Below, piece by piece: positions 9,114 to 18,329 of a stretch of DNA of 64,000 nt. Source of the stretch: G016756615 sp050958605 (GTDB taxonomy: Bacteria > Pseudomonadota > Alphaproteobacteria > Rhizobiales > Rhizobiaceae); assembly GCF_050958605.1 (NCBI RefSeq), contig NZ_JBJHDO010000007.1, positions 1-64,000 on the forward strand. Direction: 5' to 3'. A model generated the notes under the pieces. That model worked only from the letters and a program-made list of their open reading frames with translations. It made no database searches and was not told the origin of the DNA. A program made the position numbers and the translations under genes. The first letter of the stretch is position 1; each line of letters begins with the position of its first letter.

Positions 9114-10078
9114 CGGGCCTGCCGACGTCATGCCTGCCGGGCCGAGAGAGCGGCGGTACGATCGTCGTGCTGGGCGGCAGCGGCCTGATCGGACAGGCGC
9201 TCGCGGCACGCTGGCCGGCGGAAGAGAAACGCCGCCTAAGGCTCCTGTTTCACAAGACACAGCCCCGGTCCCGGCCGGCTGCCAATATCGAGCACCGACA
9301 GGTGGACATCGGCTCGACGGAGGACCTGCGGCTCGCCCTGGATGGAGCGACCACGGTCATCGACCTGCTGCGCCCGACGGGCGACGGCACGCGCCGCTTG
9401 GCCGGCGTGCGGCTTGGCGCAGCGCTGCGGGGGTCGGCCGTGCGGCGCGTGCTCCATGCGAGCAGCATCGATGTCTACGGAAGGACCAAGGTTATCGTCG
9501 TCGACGGAGCGACGCCGCCGGAACCCGATACGGAATACGCTCGCGAGCATCTGGCGTCCGAGCGGCTCGCTGCGGACCGGCCAGTCTCGACGACCATTTT
9601 GCGGCTCGGGGCCGTCTTTGGACCGGGAAGCCGAAACCTCGTCGCGCTGGCAGCGGAAGTGGCTGTGGCACCCATATGGCGCCTTGCTGCCCGGCGATCC
9701 CTCAACGGGACGCGTCGCTTTCATCTCGTCAGCGTGGAGACCGTCACGGAAATTCTGCTCGCGATGATCCATGCCGATGATGCGCCGCCGCGCCTCGTCG
9801 TTACCGACGATGCCGCGCCCGAGAACAACTTCGCCTATGCGCAAGACCTTGCTATCGCGGCCTGCGGGAGGCCCGACATTTCCGGCACGCCGATCCTCCC
9901 GCGTCCCGCCTTGCGCGCGGCCTTGGCCTTGCGAGGGTATTCGCCTTCCCTTGCCTGCCGACGCTTCTCCGAACCCGGTCTGGGAGCGATCGGCGAACGG
10001 GGCGCGGCGGGCTTCCCCGGTCGGTTGAAGAACTATGTCGATGGCCTTGCCATCCAAAGGGGCGAGGACCGCCGTTGA
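9110..10078 (+). CDS. NAD-dependent epimerase/dehydratase (SDR)
   Basis: A 322-aa extended SDR with GGSGLIGQ around residues 22-29, HASSIDVYGRTK (Ser...Tyr-x3-Lys), and LRLGAVFGPGSRN. Substrate specificity cannot be read from the sequence. It may tailor another residue of the repeat unit. It overlaps its neighbours by 4 nt on each side, so it is translated as part of the polysaccharide operon. Confidence 0.75.
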   Translation: MTGLPTSCLPGRESGGTIVVLGGSGLIGQALAARWPAEEKRRLRLLFHKTQPRSRPAANIEHRQVDIGSTEDLRLALDGATTVIDLLRPTGDGTRRLAGVRLGAALRGSAVRRVLHASSIDVYGRTKVIVVDGATPPEPDTEYAREHLASERLAADRPVSTTILRLGAVFGPGSRNLVALAAEVAVAPIWRLAARRSLNGTRRFHLVSVETVTEILLAMIHADDAPPRLVVTDDAAPENNFAYAQDLAIAACGRPDISGTPILPRPALRAALALRGYSPSLACRRFSEPGLGAIGERGAAGFPGRLKNYVDGLAIQRGEDRR

Positions 10079-11199
10079 GAGTACTGCTTGTTACCCTTTC
10101 ATTGGACGCGGCGCGCGGCGGCGGCACGGCGGAACGCACACGCCGCCTCGCCCTTGGCCTCGCGGCGCTCGGCACCCCATGCGAGGTCGTCGCCATCGAG
10201 GACGGCTCCTTGGCCGAGGACCTGCGACGGGCTGGCATCCCCGTCCATGCGACAGGTTCCATACGCCTGAAATTCACGATCCCCATGATAAATCCGCTCT
10301 CGCTCTATGGCCTGGTGCGCCGCGCCGACCGGATCCACGTCCTCGGCTACTGGAACCTGCTCTCCGTAGCGACAGCGCGCCTGGCGCGAATGCTCGGTCG
10401 TCCATATGTCCTGTCGCCGGCTGGAGAATTCGCCGGTCTGGTAGAGCCGCGCCCAATAGGCCGGCTGTTCCACCGGCTGTTCGGCGTCGGGATGATCCGC
10501 AATGCAGCCTCCCTTCTTGCAATTACCGCGCTGGAGCGCAGCCAGATGACCGAGCATCTGGGTTCGCTCGCGCCCGAGATCTTCATCCTTCCCAACGGGG
10601 TGCCAACCCCGAGCGAATCCTGCCCGCCCCCCGAAGGAAAGAGAACCGTGCTTTTTGTCGGGCGGCTGGCGCCGATCAAGGGACCTGATCTTCTCCTCGA
10701 GGCCTTTGCTTCCGTCGCCGCCCGCCATCCTGACGTGCAACTGGTTCTGGCGGGGCCCGATTTCGGACTTCGCGATCAGCTCGCCAATAGAATTGTGGAA
10801 CTCGGTCTCGAGGACCGCATCTTTCTGGCCGGATATGTCGACGAGGATCGCCGGTCTACGCTCTTCGGAAGCGCCTTGTTCCTCTGCCTGCCCTCCCGCG
10901 CGGAAGCGATGGCTCTGGTTGGCCTGGAAGCGGGCGCCGCGGGGCTGCCCCTGCTGTTGACGGATCAATGCGGCTTCGACGAGGTCGCCGAGATCGGGGG
11001 CGGCGCAGTCGTGCCGGCGACTGTGGAGGGGCTGGCGGCGGGGCTGGACCGGCTTCTCGCCGATCGAGGGGAGTTGCCCCCCATGGGCCAGCGCCTGCGT
11101 GCCCACATTCGGGATAACTACACCTGGCCAAGATTGGCCGGAGTTCTCCGGGATCGTCTTGCGGCGCTCGAACCCCGCTCGAGGAGGGCGCTCGGGTGA
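10075..11199 (+). CDS. Glycosyltransferase, GT4 family
   Basis: A 374-aa GT-B glycosyltransferase. Features include N-terminal GGGTAERTRRLA, SPAGEF in the acceptor domain, then FVGRLAPIKGPDLLLEAFA and the nucleotide-sugar site CLPSRAEAMALVGLEAGAAG, a variant of E-x7-E. It starts with TTG overlapping the previous TGA. Probable cytoplasmic-face assembly enzyme for the oligosaccharide repeat unit. Confidence 0.85.
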   Translation: MRVLLVTLSLDAARGGGTAERTRRLALGLAALGTPCEVVAIEDGSLAEDLRRAGIPVHATGSIRLKFTIPMINPLSLYGLVRRADRIHVLGYWNLLSVATARLARMLGRPYVLSPAGEFAGLVEPRPIGRLFHRLFGVGMIRNAASLLAITALERSQMTEHLGSLAPEIFILPNGVPTPSESCPPPEGKRTVLFVGRLAPIKGPDLLLEAFASVAARHPDVQLVLAGPDFGLRDQLANRIVELGLEDRIFLAGYVDEDRRSTLFGSALFLCLPSRAEAMALVGLEAGAAGLPLLLTDQCGFDEVAEIGGGAVVPATVEGLAAGLDRLLADRGELPPMGQRLRAHIRDNYTWPRLAGVLRDRLAALEPRSRRALG

Positions 11200-12101
11200 G
11201 TTCAACTCCTTCGGTTACCATCGTCATCCCAGTCTATAATTGCCGCGACTATGTCGCCTCGGCGGTTGAGAGTGTGCTTCGTCAGGATCACACCCGCCTC
11301 GAAGTGATCGTCGTCGACGACGGTTCGACCGACGATACAGCCGACATGATCCGCCCGTTCAGCGACCGGATAAAGTTGATCCGGCAACCGAACGGCGGAC
11401 AGAGCGCCGCCCTGGCAAGAGGGTGGTCGCGTGCTTCCGGCGAACTGCTCGGCTATCTCAGCGCCGACGATCTGATGCGGCCGGCTTGCGTGAGCATGAC
11501 TGCGAGCGCGCTCGTCGAAAGGCCAGGTACCGTACTTGCCTATCCCGATTTCGGCCTTGTCGACGCAGCTTCCAACGCGACAGGCGTGGTGATCACGCCC
11601 GACTACAGCGAGGCACGCTTGATCGGACAACTCCATTGCCTGCCCGGCCCCGGGGCGCTGTTCCGCCGCGATGCCTATGACCGCGCCGGCCCCTGGAACC
11701 CATCGCTGCACATGCTGCCCGATCTGGATTTCTTCTTGCGCCTGGCCTTGCTCGGCCCTTTCGCGCGCGTGCCTCACATTTTGGCGGACTACCGGATCCA
11801 CGCCAATGCCACGACCTATCGCCCCACCTCGCCCGAACGGGCCGACGAGCCCATGCGAATGGTCGAGCATTATTTCGCCCGATCGGACCTGCCCTTGCGC
11901 ATAAGGCGCATGGAGGGGAAGGCGAGGGCCAACGCCCTTCTGCTTTGCGGCGTTATGCATGGCCGCTCCCTCCGGCCCGCCCGCGCGGCGAAATGCTTTA
12001 TCCGCGCGCTGCTCAGCGATCCCGCCTCAGCGTTGACGACCAAGGCGGCGGGTTTCATTGCAACGACCGCCGCCGCCAGTCTGAAACGGGTGCTGCCATG
12101 A
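11196..12101 (+). CDS. Glycosyltransferase, GT2 family
   Basis: A 301-aa GT-A fold enzyme with VTIVIPVYNCRDYVASAVES at the N-terminus, VVDDGSTDDT, QPNGGQSAAL and the SADD (DxD-like) metal site. A later acceptor-side LPDLDFFLRLAL matches the ED/DxD-type region. The start is GTG 11196, overlapping the previous stop by 4 nt. One of three transferases in the operon. Confidence 0.87.
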   Translation: MSSTPSVTIVIPVYNCRDYVASAVESVLRQDHTRLEVIVVDDGSTDDTADMIRPFSDRIKLIRQPNGGQSAALARGWSRASGELLGYLSADDLMRPACVSMTASALVERPGTVLAYPDFGLVDAASNATGVVITPDYSEARLIGQLHCLPGPGALFRRDAYDRAGPWNPSLHMLPDLDFFLRLALLGPFARVPHILADYRIHANATTYRPTSPERADEPMRMVEHYFARSDLPLRIRRMEGKARANALLLCGVMHGRSLRPARAAKCFIRALLSDPASALTTKAAGFIATTAAASLKRVLP

Positions 12102-13663
12102 CAACGATAGCCGCTACGGCCGACCTGCCACACCTCTACCTGCAACGCTGGGCAGCAGTTGGCGCGGTGCTCATCGTGGCCGGCGCGTCCGTTCCCGCCA
12201 CGGCCCACTATCCCGGCACTCCATGGCGGGCAGTCCTTTTCTGTCTCGTCGCCGGAGGGCTCTTGCCGCTCGCCATCCTTATCGGCCACTCGCCCTTCAG
12301 GATGCTGACCGCAGCGTTTCTGTGGTTGGGTTTTTGGGCGAAATTCGTGGCTCATTTCGCGCTCAGCGCCCAGTTCAACGAGCCGACCGGCTTGTTCTCC
12401 GGAAGCGCCGAGGCGTGGGACCGGGCGCTCCTCGTGGCCACGTCGGGCCTTTCCGGTGTTGCTATAGCCCTCGTCGTCATCGCTCGGTTGCGGCCGACGG
12501 AATCCAAACCGCCGGCGGAGACCTCCGAGGATCTTCTGTCCCGCTTCGGCGCTGTCCTGCTGACGATCTCCCTCGTTCCTGCCGTCGCCTTCTTCGGCTT
12601 CAACTACAGTTTCGCGATCCTGCGGGTCGGATTTGTGCCGAAGCTCGCCCTGCATCCTTATCTCTATGTGATCGTGGCCTTCGCCGTGAGCTGGGGCATC
12701 CTGCTCTGGCTGCTCGGCCTCACCTGGTGGCTCGTCGAACGGCGAAAGCTGGCGCCGACATTCCTCGTCTACATCGCAGCCGTCGAGGGCTCCCTTGCAG
12801 CGCTTTCAATGGGCAGCCGCGTGCAGATGCTGCTTCACGTCTGCGCCGGGCTGTTCGCTCTCTGGCAGGGTTGGGTCTGGCGGCGCTGGCACATCCCGTT
12901 CTCGGACTGGCTTCGTATGGCGGCGGTGGTCGCCCCGCTTTTTATTGGCGCGCTCGTGCTTGTGTCCTTCGACCGCGCGGTCGCCTTCGCCGAAGCCGCG
13001 GTGATCGTACAAACCGAACCGAGTCCCCGCTCGCCAGCCGGCGAGACGGCAAAACCGGAGTTTGTCAAAGCCAGCCCCAAGACGGATGCCAGGCCGCTTC
13101 CGCGCCCCGCAGACAAAGAGCTGCGACAGGCGATCGTCGAATCGAACATTCGATCCATTCCACAGGAGATCGGCAGCCTCTTCCTCATGCGCTGGCTCGG
13201 ACTCGACGGCGTCCTCGCAACCGTCGAGACAGACAGCGTGCTCGGAATGGCAATGCTGCGCGATGCCATACTGGAGCAACCAGCCGCTGGCGTCGACGCC
13301 ATTTTTCAGCGCATGTCGCACTCCGTTTACACTCGCCTGGACAATTTCGTCTTCATGACCATTCCCGGTCCCGTCGCCATCGCCGCCTTCTCCGGCAGTG
13401 CGCTCGTCTGCTTCCTCGCCTTGGCCGGCACGGTGTTGGCCGGAACGCTGATCGAGCATCTCGGGCTGCGGCTCACAGCCAATCCGGCGGTCGCCGCCGT
13501 GGCCGGCGTCGCGCTTGCCTATCTGCTCGTGCAGATGAATTTTCCGCGCACGCTATTCTTTTTCGCCATCGAGCTGATCCTCGCCTTTCTGGCAATGGCT
13601 GTGATCGGTTGGGTAGCGGGCGCGTACCGGCCGTTGTCGCGGCCGCTTTCCGCTGCGTCCTGA
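12098..13663 (+). CDS. Polytopic membrane protein, candidate Wzy-like polymerase
   Basis: A 521-aa integral membrane protein with about ten hydrophobic segments. A large polar loop (about residues 300-400, with a Pro-rich patch followed by charged helices) interrupts them, then a C-terminal pair of membrane helices. ATG 12098 overlaps the previous TGA by 4 nt. Position between glycosyltransferases and a flippase, together with topology, suggests an O-unit or exopolysaccharide polymerase. Wzy proteins are too divergent for sequence proof. Confidence 0.55.
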   Translation: MTTIAATADLPHLYLQRWAAVGAVLIVAGASVPATAHYPGTPWRAVLFCLVAGGLLPLAILIGHSPFRMLTAAFLWLGFWAKFVAHFALSAQFNEPTGLFSGSAEAWDRALLVATSGLSGVAIALVVIARLRPTESKPPAETSEDLLSRFGAVLLTISLVPAVAFFGFNYSFAILRVGFVPKLALHPYLYVIVAFAVSWGILLWLLGLTWWLVERRKLAPTFLVYIAAVEGSLAALSMGSRVQMLLHVCAGLFALWQGWVWRRWHIPFSDWLRMAAVVAPLFIGALVLVSFDRAVAFAEAAVIVQTEPSPRSPAGETAKPEFVKASPKTDARPLPRPADKELRQAIVESNIRSIPQEIGSLFLMRWLGLDGVLATVETDSVLGMAMLRDAILEQPAAGVDAIFQRMSHSVYTRLDNFVFMTIPGPVAIAAFSGSALVCFLALAGTVLAGTLIEHLGLRLTANPAVAAVAGVALAYLLVQMNFPRTLFFFAIELILAFLAMAVIGWVAGAYRPLSRPLSAAS

Positions 13664-13681
13664 ACACTGCGTGAGGATGTC

Positions 13682-14992
13682 ATGGCCCTGTTGAAGACCG
13701 GCGCCATCGCATTCGGCGGCAGAATTCTGCAGCTTTCCCTGGGCGCCATCACGGCCCTGCTCTTGCCGGCGCTGATGACGGCATCGGATGTTGGCACCTA
13801 TTTCCTCGCGCAGGTGGCGATCGCAGCCGGCGCCGTGCTCGCACAGGCCGGATTGACCTTCGTGATACCGGCATCGCTCGGCGAAGCTCTCGCGCGGCGC
13901 GATCTCGCGGAAGCGGCCAGCATCTGCCGAGCGGCGCTCCTGCTGTGCCTGGGCGTATCGCTGGTGACCTGTTCCATCGGGCTTCTGCTCGCCCAAGCGG
14001 TGCCTGCCGATGCGCTCGCCGCCCTCGGATTCGACAGACCGGTTGTCCGGGCGATCGTGGCCATGATCCCTTTCGCTGCGCTTTGTACTGTCCTGGCAGA
14101 AATGCATCGCGCCAGCGGCGACATCACCATGGCTTCGCTGCTGCCCAACGCCCAGGGTGCGGGGGTTGCTCTTCTTGCCCTTGCCGCCCTGGCGCTCGTC
14201 TTGCGCCCGGATGTCGTTCAGTTCCTGCTGGCCGGGCTCGCCGGACTGTTTCTGGCCACGGGCGCGGCGTTCCTTCCGCTTCGAGGAAGGCTCGACGTCC
14301 TTTCTCGGGCGCACTCTCCCCGCGTGCCGGAGCTTGCAGCAATTGCTTGGCCGGCCCTCGTGACCAGCCTTGCCGCGCTCGTCGTGTCGCTCTCCGACCA
14401 GACGATCGCCGGCTTGATCGGAGGACCTATCGAAGCCGCGCATTACGGGCTGGGCCTGCGGCTGTCCGCGCTGCTTATCCTGCCGCTGGCCATCGTCAAT
14501 GCGACGATCATGCCTCAGATCGTCAAGTTGTGGGCCAGAAGCCGCAAGCGGCAGTTGCAGCATCTGCTGACGGCATCGGCGACGATTGCGAGCTGCGGTG
14601 CCGGCGTCGGCCTGTTAGGGCTGCTCCTTCTCGCCATGCTTGGGCCGGAGCCGGTCTGGGACAGCTCCTATGCGCCGGCGCTGACCGTCGCCGTCATTCT
14701 GGGCTGCGGCCAGTTCGTGCATACGCTCGGCGGGTCCGCAGGCTACCTCCTTCTGCTTCTAGGCCACCAGAAGATCTTCATGCGTCTCACGCTTATAGGT
14801 GGCGCGCTGGCGATCGCCCTCGCCGCGCCGGCCATGAGCCTGTTTGGCATCGTCGGCCTCGCAGTGGTCATGGCCGGCGCCAACGTGGCGCAGACAATCG
14901 CCGGCACGCTTCTGGCGCGCCGGCTGCTCGGCCTGGACAGCAAGGCTCGGCCGATCAACCTGTCCCGGCTGTGGCGCGTCCCCCGGCCGTAG
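13682..14992 (+). CDS. Wzx-like polysaccharide flippase (MOP superfamily)
   Basis: A 436-aa protein with 12 or so hydrophobic segments. An N-terminal GAIAFGGRILQLSLGAITAL start is typical of PST/MATE-type oligosaccharide translocases, and a DQTIAGLIGGPIEAAHYGLG segment sits mid-protein. Expected role: moving undecaprenyl-linked repeat units across the inner membrane. Last gene of the operon, 18 nt after the polymerase-like gene. Confidence 0.8.
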   Translation: MALLKTGAIAFGGRILQLSLGAITALLLPALMTASDVGTYFLAQVAIAAGAVLAQAGLTFVIPASLGEALARRDLAEAASICRAALLLCLGVSLVTCSIGLLLAQAVPADALAALGFDRPVVRAIVAMIPFAALCTVLAEMHRASGDITMASLLPNAQGAGVALLALAALALVLRPDVVQFLLAGLAGLFLATGAAFLPLRGRLDVLSRAHSPRVPELAAIAWPALVTSLAALVVSLSDQTIAGLIGGPIEAAHYGLGLRLSALLILPLAIVNATIMPQIVKLWARSRKRQLQHLLTASATIASCGAGVGLLGLLLLAMLGPEPVWDSSYAPALTVAVILGCGQFVHTLGGSAGYLLLLLGHQKIFMRLTLIGGALAIALAAPAMSLFGIVGLAVVMAGANVAQTIAGTLLARRLLGLDSKARPINLSRLWRVPRP

Positions 14993-15141
14993 GGCATTCC
15001 GGCCGGGTCGCCGGCATGTGCGCTCCGGCAGCCGCCTCGATGCGCCACGCGGCCAGCCGGGTTAACCTTCGACAGCCCCGGATTAACCCCTGCTTAACCA
15101 AGATCGTGGTTGATGCCACTACTTCCACGCGTGTCGCCATC

Positions 15142-16879
15142 GTGTCCAGCATCCATACGAACATCGCCGCCATGGCGGCACTTCAGACGAAACGCTCCAT
15201 CGCAACCCTGCTGTCGCAGCAGACGGACATGATCGCAACCGGCCTGCGCATCCGGGAAGCTGCCGACGGCGCAGCCTAGTGGTCGATCTCGACCTCCATG
15301 CGATCCGACGCCAGTTCGCTGTCGACGATCATGGATTCTCTCGGTCTCGGCCTCCATCGTGGACATGGCCTATTCGGCGATGGACAAGACGATAGGGGTT
15401 GTCGATCGGATCAAGGCGAGGCTCACGGCGGCGACCAGCGACGGAATTGACCTCCCGGCCCTGCAGACCGAAATCTCGAACCTCGTCGAAAACACGGTCC
15501 AGATCGCGCAGTCCGCCAACTTTGCGGGCGTGAACTGGCTGTCGACGGATGTCCCCGACATATTGGAGACCGAAGAGAAGGCGCGCTGGCAACAGCTGAC
15601 GACCTCGTTCACGCGCGGCGCCGACGGGCAGGTAAGAATCGGGTCGCTTCCGGTCGACCTGCAGAAGACGTCGCTCTACAACATGGACGGCGGAGGCATC
15701 CTGCAGGGCGACCCCAGGAGCCCGGGAACGATCGGCGGCATCAGGCTGCCCGACGCCGGGGGCGGCTACACCACCTACAACCAGCGATCAGGATCCCGGG
15801 CATCGAGGGATTTCGTTTTCTCGGGGCCGTTGGTCTTCGCGGATGCGAACGACAGGATCAGCTTCGACATCACGGTGGATGCCGACAACCCCGATCCGGC
15901 CACCAATGGCGGGCTTCCCGGGCCTTATGGCGGCGGCAGCGCCACGACCACCGTCACGATCGACCGCGCGTTGGTGGATTCGGTTTTCCCTAACAACGGC
16001 GGAATCGTTTCCACGTACCGCGAGATGGTGCAGGTGCTCTCGGCGGCGCTTGCCGGAACGGGCGCGTCGGCGGTGACGCTCCGCCACTATGTGGACGACC
16101 GTCTTGTCGAGATTCCGAATGCCTTCCGTATCCACACCAGCGAGACGTCCGGGCTGGACGGCTCCCACGTTTCCGTAACCGGGTTCACCTCCAATGTCGG
16201 CTCCGGCGGACTGGCGGATTTCACGAGCTACGGGCAGAGGGGAAGCTCCCTCACGCTCACCTTTTCTCCCTTCCAGGTCTATCGGGATGTCGAGATCGGA
16301 TTCGATTTCTCGATCAACGGCGTGCCCAGCGGCAGCGGGCTGATTACGCGGACGCTCGTCGACACGCTACTGGGCAAGGACGACGGACGCGTCGAAACAG
16401 AGGACGAGACGGCAGCCCTGCTCGAGCACCTGATCGGCCAACCCGGATTGGTGATCGAGACGACCGGAGGCGGCATCACCTTACGCACCGATGCCGTCAC
16501 GGACCGCCTCAACGGAGCCAAAACCGGCATCGGCTTTTCCGGCATCGCGGTGAACATAGAACCGCTTCCGGCAATCGGGTTGAGCGAAATCGACATCGTC
16601 GCCAATCCGCACATGATCCGATCCTATCTCGAAACCGTCGATGCCATGCTGCTGAAGCTCGCCAGCGGCGCGGCCGAACTCGGTGCGATCGCGAGCGCGC
16701 TCGATATGAGGAAAGACTTCACTGAAACGCTTCGGCAAGCAGTGGCGCGTGGTGTGGGCCAACTGGTCGATGCCGACATGGAGAGCGCCTCGGCAAGATT
16801 GCAAGCCTTGAAAGGCCCGCCGCTTGGCGCGGGCGGGCCTTCAAAATCAGTGCGCAAGCGAGGGTTCTACCAGCCCTGA
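15142..16879 (+). pseudogene. Flagellin pseudogene (nonsense + frameshift + lost C-terminal helix)
   Basis: Translation from GTG 15142 gives the rhizobial flagellin D0/D1 start (SSIHTNIAAMAALQTKRSI, then ATGLRIREAADGAA). The conserved Tyr codon before WSIST is TAG at 15277-15279. Downstream homology continues (STSMRSDASSL, MDSLGLG) and then shifts by one base near 15350 into the frame reading ASIVDMAYSAMDK. The rest, to 16879, is open: a central variable domain, then TVDAMLLKLASGAAELGAI and VGQLVDADMESASARLQALK. After that the usual C-terminal D0 helix (QQQLGIQALSIAN type) is missing and replaced by residues read through a GC-rich hairpin. Three independent lesions argue for decay rather than one sequencing error. 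Confidence 0.8.
16812..16841. terminator. GC-rich hairpin between flagellin relic and csbD
   Basis: A perfect 10-bp stem (AAGGCCCGCC with GGCGGGCCTT) encloses a 10-nt loop. It lies between convergent genes, inside the aberrant 3' end of the flagellin relic and about 25 nt past the csbD stop. The flanking T-run is short on the minus strand (TTT), so it is a plausible but not textbook intrinsic terminator for csbD. Confidence 0.5.
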
Positions 16880-17070
16880 CGTCCGTACCAGTCGTCGATG
16901 TCGCGGCTAACCTGATCCTTCGCGATGCCGTAGCGCTCCTGGATCTTGCCTTCGAGCTGGTCGCGACGGCCATTGATCTGGTCCAGATCATCATCGGTGA
17001 GCTTGCCCCATTGCTCCTTCACCTTTCCCTTGATCTGCTTCCAGTTACCTTCGACGCGATTCCAATCCAT
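16867..17070 (-). CDS. CsbD-family stress protein
   Basis: A 67-aa, highly charged protein beginning MDWNRVEGNWKQIKGKVKEQ and containing KLTDDDLDQINGRRDQLEGK, the CsbD signature; the family length is about 60-70 aa. GGAGA lies 6 nt before ATG 17070, so the longer in-frame upstream extension is not used. CsbD-like proteins are general-stress induced. A possible EcfG-type promoter is listed separately. Confidence 0.9.
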   Translation of the reverse strand: MDWNRVEGNWKQIKGKVKEQWGKLTDDDLDQINGRRDQLEGKIQERYGIAKDQVSRDIDDWYGRQGW

Positions 17071-17107
17071 GCGTGTTCTCCTTTCGGCGACCATCGCCTG
17101 GCAATTC

Positions 17108-17132
17108 AACGTCCGGGGACGGATTTGGTTTC
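17108..17132 (-). promoter_or_regulatory. Possible EcfG-type general stress promoter of csbD
   Basis: Read on the minus strand, GAAAC (17132-17128) is followed after 16 nt by CGTT (17111-17108), about 38 nt upstream of the csbD start. The alphaproteobacterial general stress sigma factor EcfG recognises GGAAC-N16/17-CGTT, so this is a match with one base off in the -35. The regulation is an inference. Confidence 0.4.
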
Positions 17133-17311
17133 GCATTTCTTGGGCAGGCAGTGCCACGTTCTCTTTTAGTAGAAATTCCTCATCCAAATTCAATTACGAT
17201 CCAGAATATAGACAAGACGAACGAAAACAAATCTGAATTATATACTTGCCAATTTCAGTTACGTTGAGCAAATTTGTTTTTCAATTCGTTTATGAACCAC
17301 GGGAGAAGAAC

Positions 17312-17611
17312 ATGGCCGCCTATAGTGTCGTGCGCTTTCGCGCAAAGCTGGACCAGGAAGAAGCGTTCAGGACAACTTTTCTCGGGCTCGATCGCCATTT
17401 CGAAGGTCTGCGCAGGTTCGTACTCATCAAGACCGGAGACCGGTCCTACTGTTCGATCGGGGAGTGGGACAGCTACGACCACCTGGCGGCATGCCGGCCT
17501 CGGATGATCGCCAACCTCGACCAGTTCCGCCACACCCTCGAGGAAGTGGGTGAAGGTGTCACTGATGCGGTTTCCGGAGAGTCCATCTACGAACAGGTGT
17601 TCAAGGGATAG
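17312..17611 (+). CDS. Antibiotic-biosynthesis-monooxygenase-like (dimeric alpha/beta barrel) protein
   Basis: A 99-aa protein starting MAAYSVVRFRAKLDQEEAF, with a central LRRFVLIKTGDRSYCSIGEW and SYDHLAACRPRMIANLDQFR. The strand-helix spacing fits the ABM/dimeric alpha-beta barrel fold. Homologues of this small protein appear common in rhizobia, but I know of no assigned reaction. GGGAGAAG precedes ATG 17312. Divergent from csbD. Confidence 0.7.
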   Translation: MAAYSVVRFRAKLDQEEAFRTTFLGLDRHFEGLRRFVLIKTGDRSYCSIGEWDSYDHLAACRPRMIANLDQFRHTLEEVGEGVTDAVSGESIYEQVFKG

Positions 17612-17810
17612 CCGCTGCCGGGGTGAACTGCCGTCCCCATTAGCGCGCACTCGGACAGGGCCGATGCGCGCCGAGTTGCGGCAAGGAAATGCGGCGGATA
17701 GTGAGAAGGCATTCCTAGAACCGGTGCCATTCAAGAACAAAAGGCAAATGATAATGCAGGCCGGTGGAGCGCCCCGGTGCGGCATCGCAACAGTTCGCAA
17801 CCGGCTCTGA

Positions 17811-17951
17811 TCACACCTCCTGATCCCGCACGCACTCCATGACTTCCGCGTCGACGCTGATCGCCACGGCACGTTGGCATTGATCCCACGTCAGATCCTT
17901 GTCGATCGTGTAGACGTGGGCGCCGATGAAAATGACGAGAGCATAGAACAA
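17811..17951 (-). CDS. Short membrane-anchored protein with TTG start
   Basis: A 46-aa reading frame: a hydrophobic N-terminus (MFYALVIFIGAHVYTID) followed by a polar region with WDQCQRAVA and a second Cys (MECVRDQ). AGGAGG lies 9 nt upstream of TTG 17951, an unusually good ribosome binding site for so small a frame. No family recognised. Confidence 0.5.
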   Translation of the reverse strand: MFYALVIFIGAHVYTIDKDLTWDQCQRAVAISVDAEVMECVRDQEV

Positions 17952-18329
17952 TCAGTCGTCCTCCTGGAACAAATCCAAGCGTGGCGCAGGATGCACTCCC
18001 GCGCGCGCTTTCATGGCTTGTGGCTAACTGCTGTCTGTTCGACGCTATTCACGCTGGCCGTCAGTCGGCCGAGCTTGCGTCGAGGGGCGGTAGTTGGACT
18101 AATTTCCCCAACGTAACGTGTCGAGAAGCGACAGATGTTTTGCAATTAACGCCAAGATCTGTACTTCTCAACTTAAATTAGTCCAAGAATTTTGGGACTG
18201 CCATTGCCAATTCTTGTCTACTGACCGCCCTATGTCAGCAGAGAATGTCGCCACGACTTAGGGCATCTCACCGTACCAGTCCCGCAATGCTATGGTGCAT
18301 TTCGCGCAATCGACCAAAGGACACACAAT
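17952..18329. other. Intergenic region, no gene seen
   Basis: This 378-bp stretch is AT-richer than its surroundings (especially 18110-18200) and separates divergent genes, so it should contain promoters. No coding frame, RNA gene or strong dyad is convincing. Confidence 0.5.

Noticed and set aside
12223..13674. 483-codon plus-strand frame over the Wzy-like gene
   Set aside because: Arg/Pro-rich shadow; the frame from 12098 has clear membrane helices and a coupled start.
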